Positions 1 to 6,973 of a DNA stretch of 30,113 bases are shown piece by piece. Location of the stretch: assembly GCA_946183625.1 (NCBI GenBank), contig CAMHCL010000002.1, positions 1 through 30,113 of the forward strand. The letters run 5' to 3'. Within the stretch, counting starts at the first letter, position 1, and each line of letters opens with the position of its first letter. Under the pieces are notes generated by a model. That model ran no database searches, was not told the origin of the DNA, and worked only from the letters and a program-made list of their open reading frames with translations. A program made the position numbers and the translations under genes. The DNA is from an uncultured Lachnospiraceae bacterium. GTDB taxonomy: Bacteria > Bacillota > Clostridia > Lachnospirales > Lachnospiraceae.

Positions 1-224
1 CAATATGGACCTATTGCACCGCATCCAACTATCTCATCTTCATCAATAACAACATAAAAATGAGTCCAACTTGCGCGTTCAAGGACATGTTCAGGTGTCT
101 CAACTGCTATTAACGCATCCATAAGATCCTTTGGATAGTCTTTTATATTTGAAATGCTTATTGTTTTCCTTATCAGATCAGATACTTGTTTCTCTTCGCC
201 AGCCTCTATTCTTCGAATTGTCAT
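1..224 (-). CDS. GNAT-family N-acetyltransferase, N-terminal part (cut by window edge)
   Basis: The reading frame starts with ATG at 224 and runs off the left edge after about 74 codons. The visible start is MTIRRIEAGEEKQVSDLIRK, the usual first strand and helix of a GNAT acetyltransferase (an MTIRRxxxxD/E opening followed by a helix with regularly spaced hydrophobics). Near the edge, the strand FYVVIDEDEIVGCGAIGPY matches the GNAT beta2-beta3 hairpin, in which a glycine follows 'IVG'. A GGGAGA stretch lies a few bases upstream of the ATG. The acetyl-CoA-binding motif (R/Q-x-x-G-x-G/A) would be outside the window, so the substrate cannot be given. The gene is downstream of proA in the same direction but separated from it by a hairpin, so it is probably a separate unit. 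Confidence 0.75.
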   Translation of the reverse strand, partial: MTIRRIEAGEEKQVSDLIRKTISISNIKDYPKDLMDALIAVETPEHVLERASWTHFYVVIDEDEIVGCGAIGPY

Positions 225-275
225 TTATCCATTCTCCCATTAACTGTCCTATACGATTTGCCTTAGTCAGTAAAC

Positions 276-306
276 CTGCCGGGCAACTTCTCTGTTAACC
301 CGGCAG
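276..306 (-). terminator. hairpin after proA, possible intrinsic terminator
   Basis: A perfect 8-bp inverted repeat, CTGCCGGG at 276-283 and CCCGGCAG at 299-306, lies 22 bases past the proA stop. An inner AAC/GTT pairing can extend the stem. The U-tract on the minus strand is poor (GUUUACU), so termination may be partial. On the plus strand a T-rich stretch follows only after about 18 bases. Confidence 0.5.
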
Positions 307-327
307 ATCTGAATAACTTAATATTTT

Positions 328-1662
328 TTATAAATCTTTAAAGTTAAATGTACTCTTTCCCGTAGCATAATCTCCAACGATCTGGCCTTCACCCTTTAGG
401 GTATACTTGTAGGTTACAAGCCCTTCGAGACCAACCGGACCACGGGCGTGAAGCTTGCTTGTGCTGATTCCAACCTCAGCACCGAAGCCGTATCTGAAAC
501 CATCGGCAAATCTTGTTGAGCAGTTCTGATATACTCCTGCTGAATCAACCAGCTGCATGAATCTTGCAGCTGCATCATCATCCTCTGTGATGATGGCATC
601 TGTATGATGTGATCCATATTTATTGATATGTTCTATAGCTTCGTCTTCGTCACCCACAATCTTTATTGAAACTATGAGTGCCAGATATTCTCTAAAATCT
701 GTCTCTTCGACTGTCTCAACATCTGCTGCTGCAGAAGCATCTGTTGGCTGTGATAATTCAACCTGAGCTGCCTCGATCTTGGCAATGATATCTGTAACTT
801 CCTTAGTTCCTCTGATTGCAATACCCTCTGACTTAAGGGCTGGATAGAGTTTCGATAATATATCCTCAGCCACATCTCTATGTATCAGCAATGTCTCAAC
901 CGCATTGCAGGCAGCTGTGTACTGAGTCTTAGCATCAACGATTATAGGGATTACCTTCTCCACATCTGCAGCCTTGTCCACATAGATGTGGCATACACCG
1001 TCTGCATGACCCATTACTGGAATCTTGGTATTGTCCATGATGTAACGAACGAATTTATTAGAACCACGAGGTATCAGAAGATCTACGCAGTCGTCGCATT
1101 CCAGAAGCTCATCTATCTCGTTATGCTGCTCAGCCTGGAGATATGAACCCTCAGGGAAACCAGCCTGAATAACGCTGTCATAAATGATACCGAACAGAAT
1201 CCTATTGCTATATGTAGTTTCTTTGCCACCCTTAAGGATAGCGCAGTTTCCACTCTTGATGCAGAGAGATGATATCTGAACCAGCGCATCCGGCCTTGCT
1301 TCAAATATAACGCCGATAACGCCGATCGGAACTGTCACTCTGTTAAGCACCAGTCCCTCGTCCAGCTGTCTCGACAGTGTCACCTTGCCAAGTGGATCAG
1401 GCAGCTGTATCAGCTGGTTAATTCCTGCGATAACATCTCTGAGCTTGCCCTCATCAAACTTAAGACGCTTCACGATCTGTGGAGCAATCCCGTTCTGATC
1501 TGCATACTCCAGGTCCTTCTTATTCTCTGCAAAAATCTCATCAGCCCTCTTCTGCAGATTCTCTGCTACCAGGCTGAGAGCCTTGTTCCTCTGTACATTT
1601 GACATTGCAGCCACGTGTGGAGCCGCAAGTTTCATCTTCTTAACTTCTTCTCTAATATTCAT
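328..1662 (-). CDS. proA: glutamate-5-semialdehyde dehydrogenase (gamma-glutamyl phosphate reductase)
   Basis: This cytoplasmic enzyme reduces gamma-glutamyl phosphate to glutamate-5-semialdehyde with NADPH, the second step of proline synthesis. The 444-residue protein is colinear with ProA of the aldehyde dehydrogenase superfamily: VPIGVIGVIFEARPD near residue 110, the catalytic cysteine in YTAACNAVETLL (about residue 252), and the C-terminal RFADGFRYGFGAEVGIS and HARGPVGLEGL blocks. It is somewhat longer than the E. coli protein; an Ala/Glu/Thr-rich stretch around residues 300-322 accounts for most of the difference. The frame is open 10 codons further upstream, but the ATG at 1662 is preferred because AGAGGAAG sits 5 bases before it and the protein then starts MNIREEVKKM, as expected for the family. 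It follows pyrC by 43 bases, so the two are probably co-transcribed. The partner gene proB is not in the window. Confidence 0.95.
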   Translation of the reverse strand: MNIREEVKKMKLAAPHVAAMSNVQRNKALSLVAENLQKRADEIFAENKKDLEYADQNGIAPQIVKRLKFDEGKLRDVIAGINQLIQLPDPLGKVTLSRQLDEGLVLNRVTVPIGVIGVIFEARPDALVQISSLCIKSGNCAILKGGKETTYSNRILFGIIYDSVIQAGFPEGSYLQAEQHNEIDELLECDDCVDLLIPRGSNKFVRYIMDNTKIPVMGHADGVCHIYVDKAADVEKVIPIIVDAKTQYTAACNAVETLLIHRDVAEDILSKLYPALKSEGIAIRGTKEVTDIIAKIEAAQVELSQPTDASAAADVETVEETDFREYLALIVSIKIVGDEDEAIEHINKYGSHHTDAIITEDDDAAARFMQLVDSAGVYQNCSTRFADGFRYGFGAEVGISTSKLHARGPVGLEGLVTYKYTLKGEGQIVGDYATGKSTFNFKDL

Positions 1663-1705
1663 ATCTACTTCCTCTATCATCACCACAATCATCCGCGTCG
1701 TGGCG

Positions 1706-3001
1706 CTATTTATTCTTATATACTATCTCCCCATCACAGATTGTAAAATGTACTTTCCCCGGCAGTGTCCATCCGGTAAATGGACTGTTGACCGCCTTGG
1801 ATGCGTACTCTTCTTCCTTAACTTCCCACTCTTCATCTTCACCGAAGATAACGATGTCGGCAACTTCGCCTTCTCTGATGCTGCCTGGGATCATTCTGTA
1901 GAATTCAGCCGGATTCTTACTCATAAGTTCCATTAATTTCATAAGTGAGATATGTCCAGGTTGTACCAGGGATTTTATACCTAATGCCAGGGAAGTTTCA
2001 AGTCCGGTTATTCCACTTGGTGCCTGTGCCATCGGACGATCCTTCTCTTCCTTGCTGTGTGGCGCATGGTCCGTTACGATCATGTCTATGGTTCCATCCT
2101 TAATTCCCTCAATAATGGCCTGTCTGTCTTCTTCTGTTCTAAGAGGCGGATTCATTCTTGCGTAGGTTCCGTATTTTAACACTGCGTCTTCTGTAAGTGT
2201 GAAATGGTGCGGTGTTGCTTCAGCGTGCACGTCGGCACCTGCAGCCTTCGCCTGTCTCACATAATCTACGCTTTCCTTGGCGCTGATATGCTGTATGCAG
2301 AGTGCTGCACCTGTTTCCTCAGCAATCTTGCAATCTCTCTCCACCATCACATATTCGGCTTTTGATGAAGCCCCGCCATAATTTAGCTTTTCAGAAACTG
2401 CACCCATGTTAACTCCCGGCTGCTTGATGTATGCCGGATCCTCTTCATGAAGACTCACCGGAAGATCAAGCTCTGCAGCTTTAAGCAGTGCTTTTCTCAA
2501 GATTTCTTCATCCATGATTGGAAGGCCGTCATCTGTAAATCCTGCAGCACCTTTTTCGGCAAGAAGTTCCATATCTACCAGCTCCTTGCCCTGCATGCCC
2601 TTAGTTACAGTGGCTGTCTGTATAACATGGATAGCAGTCTTCTCTCCCTTTTCCTGTATATATCTTAATGTCTCAACATTATCTACTACAGGCTTTGTAT
2701 TAGCCATGCAGATTACTGTTGTGAAACCACCTCTTGCAGCTGCCTTTGCGCCACTTTCTATATCTTCTTTGTAAGTAAATCCAGGATCACGAAAATGTAC
2801 GTGTGAATCAACAAGTCCAGGCGCAACTATAAGCCCAGTGGCATCTATCTCCTGTACATCCTTTCCCTCCAGCCAGGTGCCAGCACCCGTCTGGATATTT
2901 TCCTCGACCTGAATAATTTTCTTTCCATCAATCAACACATCAGCTATTTTATCAAGTTTAGTTACAGGACAAATTACATGTCCATTTTTTATAATCAACA
3001 T
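1706..3001 (-). CDS. pyrC: dihydroorotase
   Basis: Dihydroorotase catalyses reversible cyclisation of carbamoyl-aspartate to dihydroorotate in pyrimidine synthesis. The protein belongs to the amidohydrolase superfamily, class I type (about 430 residues). The metal ligands are visible: DSHVHFRDPG (His67 and His69, counted from the ATG at 3001), the aspartate region GFTDDGLP, His185 in SLHEED, His238 in IQHISA, and Asp311 in VTDHAPHS. The N-terminus LIIKNGHVI is the small beta-sandwich strand. Two starts are possible: GTG at 3010 or ATG at 3001. The ATG gives the family-typical MLIIKNG opening; neither has a strong ribosome site (GAAAAGAG upstream). The gene has its own promoter (3071-3099) and a 5' leader with two alternative hairpins. 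It is followed by proA. Confidence 0.95.
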   Translation of the reverse strand: MLIIKNGHVICPVTKLDKIADVLIDGKKIIQVEENIQTGAGTWLEGKDVQEIDATGLIVAPGLVDSHVHFRDPGFTYKEDIESGAKAAARGGFTTVICMANTKPVVDNVETLRYIQEKGEKTAIHVIQTATVTKGMQGKELVDMELLAEKGAAGFTDDGLPIMDEEILRKALLKAAELDLPVSLHEEDPAYIKQPGVNMGAVSEKLNYGGASSKAEYVMVERDCKIAEETGAALCIQHISAKESVDYVRQAKAAGADVHAEATPHHFTLTEDAVLKYGTYARMNPPLRTEEDRQAIIEGIKDGTIDMIVTDHAPHSKEEKDRPMAQAPSGITGLETSLALGIKSLVQPGHISLMKLMELMSKNPAEFYRMIPGSIREGEVADIVIFGEDEEWEVKEEEYASKAVNSPFTGWTLPGKVHFTICDGEIVYKNK

Positions 3002-3030
3002 ATCTCGCACTCTTTTCTTTCTTTATTAGC

Positions 3031-3060
3031 TGGCGAATATTATCTATCGCCAAAATTCGC
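3031..3060 (-). promoter_or_regulatory. pyrC leader with two mutually exclusive small hairpins
   Basis: The predicted 5' untranslated leader of pyrC contains TGGCGA (3031-3036) complementary to TCGCCA (3047-3052), and GCGAAT (3033-3038) complementary to ATTCGC (3055-3060). The two 6-bp stems share the bases GCGA and cannot form together. This resembles a small switch, but no T-tract follows, so any role is inference. Confidence 0.3.
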
Positions 3061-3070
3061 GCTAAAATAC

Positions 3071-3099
3071 ATTATACAGTAGGATCCCACCTTATGCAA
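3071..3099 (-). promoter_or_regulatory. promoter of pyrC-proA
   Basis: Read on the minus strand, TTGCAT (-35, 3099 to 3094) is followed after exactly 17 bases by TATAAT (-10, 3076 to 3071). The predicted transcription start is near 3064, which gives a leader of about 60 bases. Confidence 0.75.
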
Positions 3100-3187
3100 A
3101 GTTGATTTGATTTTGTCCATCGCCTGAAATCAACGGGCCCAATAAAAAAAGATTAATCATTATGTCTCGTATTATTTTGTTAAATTG

Positions 3188-3193
3188 TATAAT
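3188..3193 (+). promoter_or_regulatory. -10 element of the precursor-peptide gene
   Basis: A perfect TATAAT lies about 75 bases before the peptide gene, in very AT-rich DNA. No convincing -35 hexamer is found at 16-18 bases upstream, which may mean that the promoter needs an activator or depends on AT-rich upstream sequence. It diverges from the pyrC promoter. Confidence 0.4.
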
Positions 3194-3268
3194 ATATATC
3201 TGAGAGATATTATATTATCATAAAGAGTATATTAAAAAAGGATACTTTAAACCGAGGAGGGAAAGGCT

Positions 3269-3583
3269 ATGGCAAAAGAAAATGAGAACATCAAAAGTGA
3301 AAACATATCTGAGATATCCGAAATAGAAAAATTATCACTGGAAAATCTCGATCAGATATCCGGCGGCTACATTGTAAAGGATGATGCAGGATATCATGTA
3401 ATAGAAGACAATAGGGGATATGAAATCTATACATTTACAGAAGATCAATACAACCTAATGATGCGTCTTATAAGAGATAAGTGGCAGATCAGTGAAGAGT
3501 ACATCACATGGGACGATGTTAAGGAAATAAAGAAAAAGCATCAAAAAGAAATGGGGATAAACCCTGAAGAATTTAGGCCTTAA
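3269..3583 (+). CDS. double-glycine-leader precursor peptide (bacteriocin-like or secreted small protein)
   Basis: A 104-residue protein with a strong ribosome site (AGGAGG, 8 bases before the ATG). Residues 1-33 form a hydrophilic, Glu/Ser/Lys-rich leader ending in LSLENLDQISGG, the classic double-glycine signal (hydrophobics at -4, -7 and -12 and GG at residues 32-33) cut by C39 peptidases. The released part would be about 71 residues. It starts with three imperfect copies of GYxVxxD (GYIVKDD, GYHVIED, GYEIYTF), continues with a probable amphipathic helix, and ends in a Lys/Glu-rich segment. It has no cysteine and is acidic, so it is unlike a lanthipeptide or a typical cationic class II bacteriocin. 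No modification enzyme is nearby. The likely exporter is the C39-ABC system at 6974-11823 on the other strand. The target and the function (toxin, signal or surface protein) are unknown. The last 11 bases overlap the 3' end of the convergent DUF1667 gene. Confidence 0.8.
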   Translation: MAKENENIKSENISEISEIEKLSLENLDQISGGYIVKDDAGYHVIEDNRGYEIYTFTEDQYNLMMRLIRDKWQISEEYITWDDVKEIKKKHQKEMGINPEEFRP

Positions 3584-3968
3584 CATTCTTGGTTGCAACC
3601 ACATCAACTCCAGTTCCAGCCACGTCTGTGATTACGACAGCTCCGATTTTAATTGGAGCTGTTATTTTTATTTTCTTTATCTCTCTTACTACATCAAATA
3701 CTTTTTCCTTAGGAACATCTGAGGCGGTTTTAACAGAAACTCTTGGGATATCGCCACCCTCTACATCAATTGTTGTGGTAACAACTCTGGTTGGTGCCGT
3801 AACCTCTTTTTTTCCATACTCTTCACCACGCGGGCATGTATTTCCAGTTACAGTCACTACTGCATCCTTTGAGGCCAGTCCGGTTATTTCATCTATATCG
3901 CCATCTATGGTTATTGTCAGCTGACATCCCATAGGGCACTGTATGCATGTAATATGTCGTTCTTCCAT
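3573..3968 (-). CDS. DUF1667 protein, small Cys-rich partner of FAD oxidoreductases
   Basis: The 131-residue protein starts with a cysteine cluster, CIQCPMGC (Cys8, Cys11, Cys15), with a fourth cysteine in TGNTCPRGEEYG (Cys45). This is the pattern of DUF1667, which looks like a metal or Fe-S binding ferredoxin-like module. The rest is beta-rich (RVVTTTIDVEGG, IPRVSVKTASDVPK) and fits the family's length. DUF1667 genes are usually found next to a GlpA-like dehydrogenase and an FAD/NAD oxidoreductase, and both occur in this window (11871-13331 and 5006-6421). A role in electron transfer within that complex is inferred from context. GGAGG precedes the ATG. The stop codon lies inside the 3' end of the convergent peptide gene, so no separate terminator fits between them. 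Confidence 0.88.
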   Translation of the reverse strand: MEERHITCIQCPMGCQLTITIDGDIDEITGLASKDAVVTVTGNTCPRGEEYGKKEVTAPTRVVTTTIDVEGGDIPRVSVKTASDVPKEKVFDVVREIKKIKITAPIKIGAVVITDVAGTGVDVVATKNVKA

Positions 3969-4054
3969 TTATCATTCCTCCATATTTGTACCTTCTACTA
4001 TTGCATCACATATATGCATTTTCGGTATTGTTTCTTTGGATTAACTTCCGTCCG

Positions 4055-4924
4055 TTATGCATTACCTTCTTTGAATCGTTTCATCATCTCGTTGGTAAGG
4101 CTGAGATTGTTTGGTTGCAATTCTATGTCTTCTCTCTTCACCCACTCAGCATACTTCAGTTCATTTTCATCCATATGGATCTCGCCGTCTCCGTCGGCAT
4201 CTGCAAAGAATCCAACCAGCATATCCTGTGCCATGCCCCAGGGCTGTGACTTGTAATACTTTATATTCTTAACCTTGACACCCGTCTCTTCCATCACTTC
4301 TCGCGCCACGGTCTCTTCAAGAGTCTCACCTATCTCGGCAAACCCGGCAACCAGTGCATTGTGTGCATAACCCCTGCGATATCTGGTTATCAGAATCTGA
4401 TCACCTTTCTTAACCCCGACAATCACCGCGGGATTAATTCTCGGATAGATCACATTTCCACAATCAGGACAAATAAGGGAACGTTCGGTCTCACCTTTCA
4501 TAAGCTGCTTTCCGCACTTGCCACAGAAACGATTATCTAAATACCATTTCCAAAGGTGGTACGCGGTAAATGTAACGAATACGTCTATGTCGTCTTCTCC
4601 TGAGAACTTGTCGCGGATTTCACGGATTGTGTAGGCTGTGTAAGATGGGATATCACCTGGCTCCGAATTCTCTGATGATTCATCCAGAATCGTCATACTC
4701 TCTGGCGCCCCATCCATAAGGAAATATCTCTTATCATCGACGGAAAACAGATATATTGAATCATATCCCTTGATGTCAGCGCCGCTGGCAAATAATATCC
4801 TGCCATCCTCTTCCTTTATGTATATCTTCCCATCCTCTCCGAAGATCAGCACGCTGTCTTCATCTCTAAGGATGTAATTCTTATAGCTGTTATCCAATCG
4901 TCTTGGATATATATCCTGTATCAT
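4055..4924 (-). CDS. nudC: NADH pyrophosphatase (NudC-type Nudix hydrolase)
   Basis: NudC-type enzymes hydrolyse NAD(H) to NMN(H) and AMP and can remove NAD caps from RNA. From the ATG at 4924 the protein has 289 residues: a divergent N-terminal domain, a four-cysteine zinc ribbon (CGKCGKQL at residue 134 and CPDCG at 152), then a complete Nudix box at residues 194-216 (GFAEIGETLEETVAREVMEE, fitting GX5EX7REUXEEXGU) and the family-specific SQPW at 226-229. In E. coli NudC the motif continues as PFPxS; here it continues as GMAQD. The frame stays open 24 codons upstream, but that extension comes from a duplicated 20-bp segment of the preceding gene; MIQDIYPRRLDN is a family-like start and has GGAG before it. 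It lies between the FAD oxidoreductase and DUF1667 genes, so it may act in pyridine-nucleotide turnover alongside them. Confidence 0.9.
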   Translation of the reverse strand: MIQDIYPRRLDNSYKNYILRDEDSVLIFGEDGKIYIKEEDGRILFASGADIKGYDSIYLFSVDDKRYFLMDGAPESMTILDESSENSEPGDIPSYTAYTIREIRDKFSGEDDIDVFVTFTAYHLWKWYLDNRFCGKCGKQLMKGETERSLICPDCGNVIYPRINPAVIVGVKKGDQILITRYRRGYAHNALVAGFAEIGETLEETVAREVMEETGVKVKNIKYYKSQPWGMAQDMLVGFFADADGDGEIHMDENELKYAEWVKREDIELQPNNLSLTNEMMKRFKEGNA

Positions 4925-4941
4925 TGTCTCGTCTCCGTTAG

Positions 4942-5025
4942 TCACTCCAGGCAGATCTGGAGATCTATGCTGATTAGTCCAGACATATCCGGACATCTCT
5001 ATTGATCACTCCAGGCAGATCTGGA
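4942..5025. repeat. 20-bp perfect direct repeat, 64 bp apart, at the FAD oxidoreductase/nudC junction
   Basis: The same 20 bases (TCACTCCAGGCAGATCTGGA) occur at 4942-4961 and 5006-5025. The second copy encodes the last residues and stop codon of the FAD oxidoreductase on the minus strand. Each copy holds the small inverted repeat TCCAG-N6-CTGGA. It looks like a local duplication of the end of that gene. Confidence 0.9.
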
Positions 5026-6421
5026 TGTTCGTCGGAAGGGATCCGTCATGACTTGTCTTGAATTCATCCAGCAAAGCCTTGCGAAGAATAACTTCTTCCA
5101 TCTCTCCCGGTTTCATAACATTTTTCTTCTGTTCCTGAACCTTGTTGTCATCAAAATAAATACAAAGTTTTTTGTCCTTGTAAGTATCTCCAACTCTGAA
5201 TCTCACTTTGAGGAGGTTATCCATGGTATCTGGATTTACCTTCTGCGGAACCGTATATCTTACGCCGCCAGAACATTTGATATCGATTACTGACTGGCTC
5301 TTCGTATCTATGTTGGCTGTGGAAGTTTCGTCGGTGTTGGCTGTTGGATTTTCGTTGGCGTTGGCTGTTGAGTTTGCTCCGGCGCGGTTCGCTTCCATCT
5401 CCGCAACACGCTTCGCTGCCATCTCACCGGCACGCTTTGCTTCATCTGATACGTAATCAACTAAGTCGTGGACATGAAGTACATTTCCACATGCATACAC
5501 TCCTGGGATGGAGGTTTCAAGCGTATCATTAACAATCGGGCCGCCTGTGACCGGGCTGAGCTCAACGCCAGCACTTCGACTGAGTTCATTCTCCGGAAGA
5601 AGTCCGCAGGACAGAAGCAGTGTGTCACATTCGAAATGCTGCTCCGTACCCGGAATCACTCTTCTATTCTCATCAACTTCTGAGATGTCTACTCCTGTGA
5701 CCCTATCCTTACCATAGATTTTCGAAACAGTATGGCTCAGCATCAGAGGAATGTTATAATCCTTCAGGCACTGAACTATATTTCTCTCAAGGCCGCCGGA
5801 ATATGGCATGAGCTCGGCAACCGCCAGAACCTCAGCGCCCTCGAAGATCATACGTCTGGCCATGATGAGACCTATGTCACCAGAACCAAGTATGACAACC
5901 TTCTTTCCTACCTTCTTACCTTCAATATTCACAAGTCGCTGTGCAGTACCGGCAGTGTAAACGCCTGCAGGTCTGAAACCTGGAATGTTCAGCGCACCAC
6001 GCGGTCTCTCGCGACATCCCATAGCAAGTATCACAGCATCAGCAGTGATCGTCACCGCACCTTCTTTACTATTCATATAGGTTACGGAAACGGATGCGGT
6101 CGGTGTGCCATCCGATGTTGTTGCCGTGGTCGGTGTGCCACATCCACAGGATGAAACATCAAGCACAATAGTGTTCAACTTGTATGGAATCTGCTGTTCT
6201 TTCACCATCTCTATGTATCGGGCAGCATATTCAGGACCTGTTAATTCTTCCTTGAATCTATGCAATCCAAATCCATTATGAATGCACTGATTAAGGATAC
6301 CACCAAGTCTGTCATCCCTCTCAATTATGAGGATATTCTGAATACCTTGTTCTCTGGCACTTACTGCAGCAGAAAGGCCTGCTGGACCACCACCAATTAT
6401 GATTATGTCATACCTCTCCAT
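5006..6421 (-). CDS. FAD/NAD(P)-dependent oxidoreductase (pyridine nucleotide-disulfide type), partner of the GlpA-like/DUF1667 set
   Basis: The 471-residue protein has an FAD-binding Rossmann start (IIIIGGGPAGLSAA, glycines at 10-15), the block NQCIHNGFGLHRFKEELTG at about 45-62 that typifies this family, an NAD(P)-binding GSGDIG at 179-184, and the second FAD contact GVYACGN at 307-313. In the family this protein accompanies a GlpA-like glycerol-3-phosphate dehydrogenase and DUF1667 and is thought to pass electrons between flavin and NAD(P); the exact substrate is not shown by sequence. It is about 50 residues longer than I would expect, because of two Thr/Ala/Asn-rich insertions: residues 94-112 and residues 345-376. 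The second is three copies of an 8-residue repeat. The start is ATG at 6421 with GGAGAGGG upstream. The 550-bp repeat array lies directly upstream, so expression may depend on it. Confidence 0.87.
   Translation of the reverse strand: MERYDIIIIGGGPAGLSAAVSAREQGIQNILIIERDDRLGGILNQCIHNGFGLHRFKEELTGPEYAARYIEMVKEQQIPYKLNTIVLDVSSCGCGTPTTATTSDGTPTASVSVTYMNSKEGAVTITADAVILAMGCRERPRGALNIPGFRPAGVYTAGTAQRLVNIEGKKVGKKVVILGSGDIGLIMARRMIFEGAEVLAVAELMPYSGGLERNIVQCLKDYNIPLMLSHTVSKIYGKDRVTGVDISEVDENRRVIPGTEQHFECDTLLLSCGLLPENELSRSAGVELSPVTGGPIVNDTLETSIPGVYACGNVLHVHDLVDYVSDEAKRAGEMAAKRVAEMEANRAGANSTANANENPTANTDETSTANIDTKSQSVIDIKCSGGVRYTVPQKVNPDTMDNLLKVRFRVGDTYKDKKLCIYFDDNKVQEQKKNVMKPGEMEEVILRKALLDEFKTSHDGSLPTNIQICLE
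5309..5380 (-). repeat. three tandem 24-bp repeats inside the FAD oxidoreductase gene
   Basis: Three in-frame units encode GANSTANA, NENPTANT and DETSTANI (residues 348-371). On the plus strand the repeated core is GTTGGCTGTTG-like. The unit keeps the frame, so copy-number change would lengthen or shorten a surface loop without breaking the protein. Confidence 0.8.
6098..6140 (-). repeat. 13-bp direct repeat with 30-bp period inside the FAD oxidoreductase gene
   Basis: GGTCGGTGTGCCA occurs at 6098-6110 and 6128-6140. It encodes a twice-repeated GTPT segment (GTPTTATTSD then GTPTASVSVT, residues 95-114). The period is 10 codons, so the frame is kept. Confidence 0.75.
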
Positions 6422-6510
6422 TCTTTACCCTCTCCAATACATATAATTCATGTTGCTTTTTTTCTTGATATTTACTTACTTGATATCGCTTGTTTTTTAA
6501 TATCACCTTC

Positions 6511-6912
6511 GTTCGGGTTACATAACTTTTTATCCAAAGCCGAACGCGTTTTCTTAAAATTCAATTTGTTATTATTTAATATGCGTTCGGGTTTCATATG
6601 ATTCTTATTCAAAGCCGAACATGCCTTTTTGAATTCAACTTGCTTCTTAAATTTACGTTCGGATAACAAGTGATTCTTATTCAAAGCCGAACGCGCTATT
6701 TTTTGGATTCAACTTGCTTTCTCAATTTACGTTCGGATAGCAAGTGATTGCTTACTCAACCCGAACACTTTCGACAAAAAGTCAACTTAAATCTCAAAAT
6801 CCACGTTCGGATAGCAACCAGTTGCTTACTCAATCCGAACGTTTTCGACAAAGCCAACTTTTATCTCAAAATTCACGTTCGGGTAGCAAGTGGTTTTTAT
6901 TCAAATCCGAAC
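6511..6912. repeat. six tandem palindrome-containing units (about 73 bp each) filling a 0.55-kb gene-free stretch
   Basis: Each unit contains GTTCGG and, about 36 bp later, its complement CCGAAC. The GTTCGG positions are 6511, 6585, 6657, 6731, 6805 and 6877 (spacings 74, 72, 74, 74 and 72); the CCGAAC ends are 6545, 6620, 6692, 6766, 6840 and 6912. The arms are invariant in all six units. The interior is variable but often palindromic (AGCAA-GTGA-TTGCT in unit 4; AGCAACCAGTTGCT in unit 5). The sequences between palindromes are also related (ATTCAACTTGC, CTCAAAATTCAC), so the whole unit is duplicated. A seventh partial linker follows to about 6950 and a degenerate one precedes the array. It lies between the second ABC gene (stop at 6974) and the FAD oxidoreductase (start at 6421) and would be transcribed with them. 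I see no credible gene in this stretch. Confidence 0.92.
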
Positions 6913-6973
6913 GTTTTCGCCATGAATTCAACTTGCATCCAAAATTCACACATAAAACTAATCAAAAGCCGCA

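Noticed and set aside
6511..6912. CRISPR array with 36-bp repeats and about 37-bp spacers
   Set aside because: The would-be spacers are similar to each other (shared ATTCAACTTGC and CTCAAAATTCAC), the repeat interiors vary, and no cas gene is near. It is a tandem repeat of a whole 73-bp unit.
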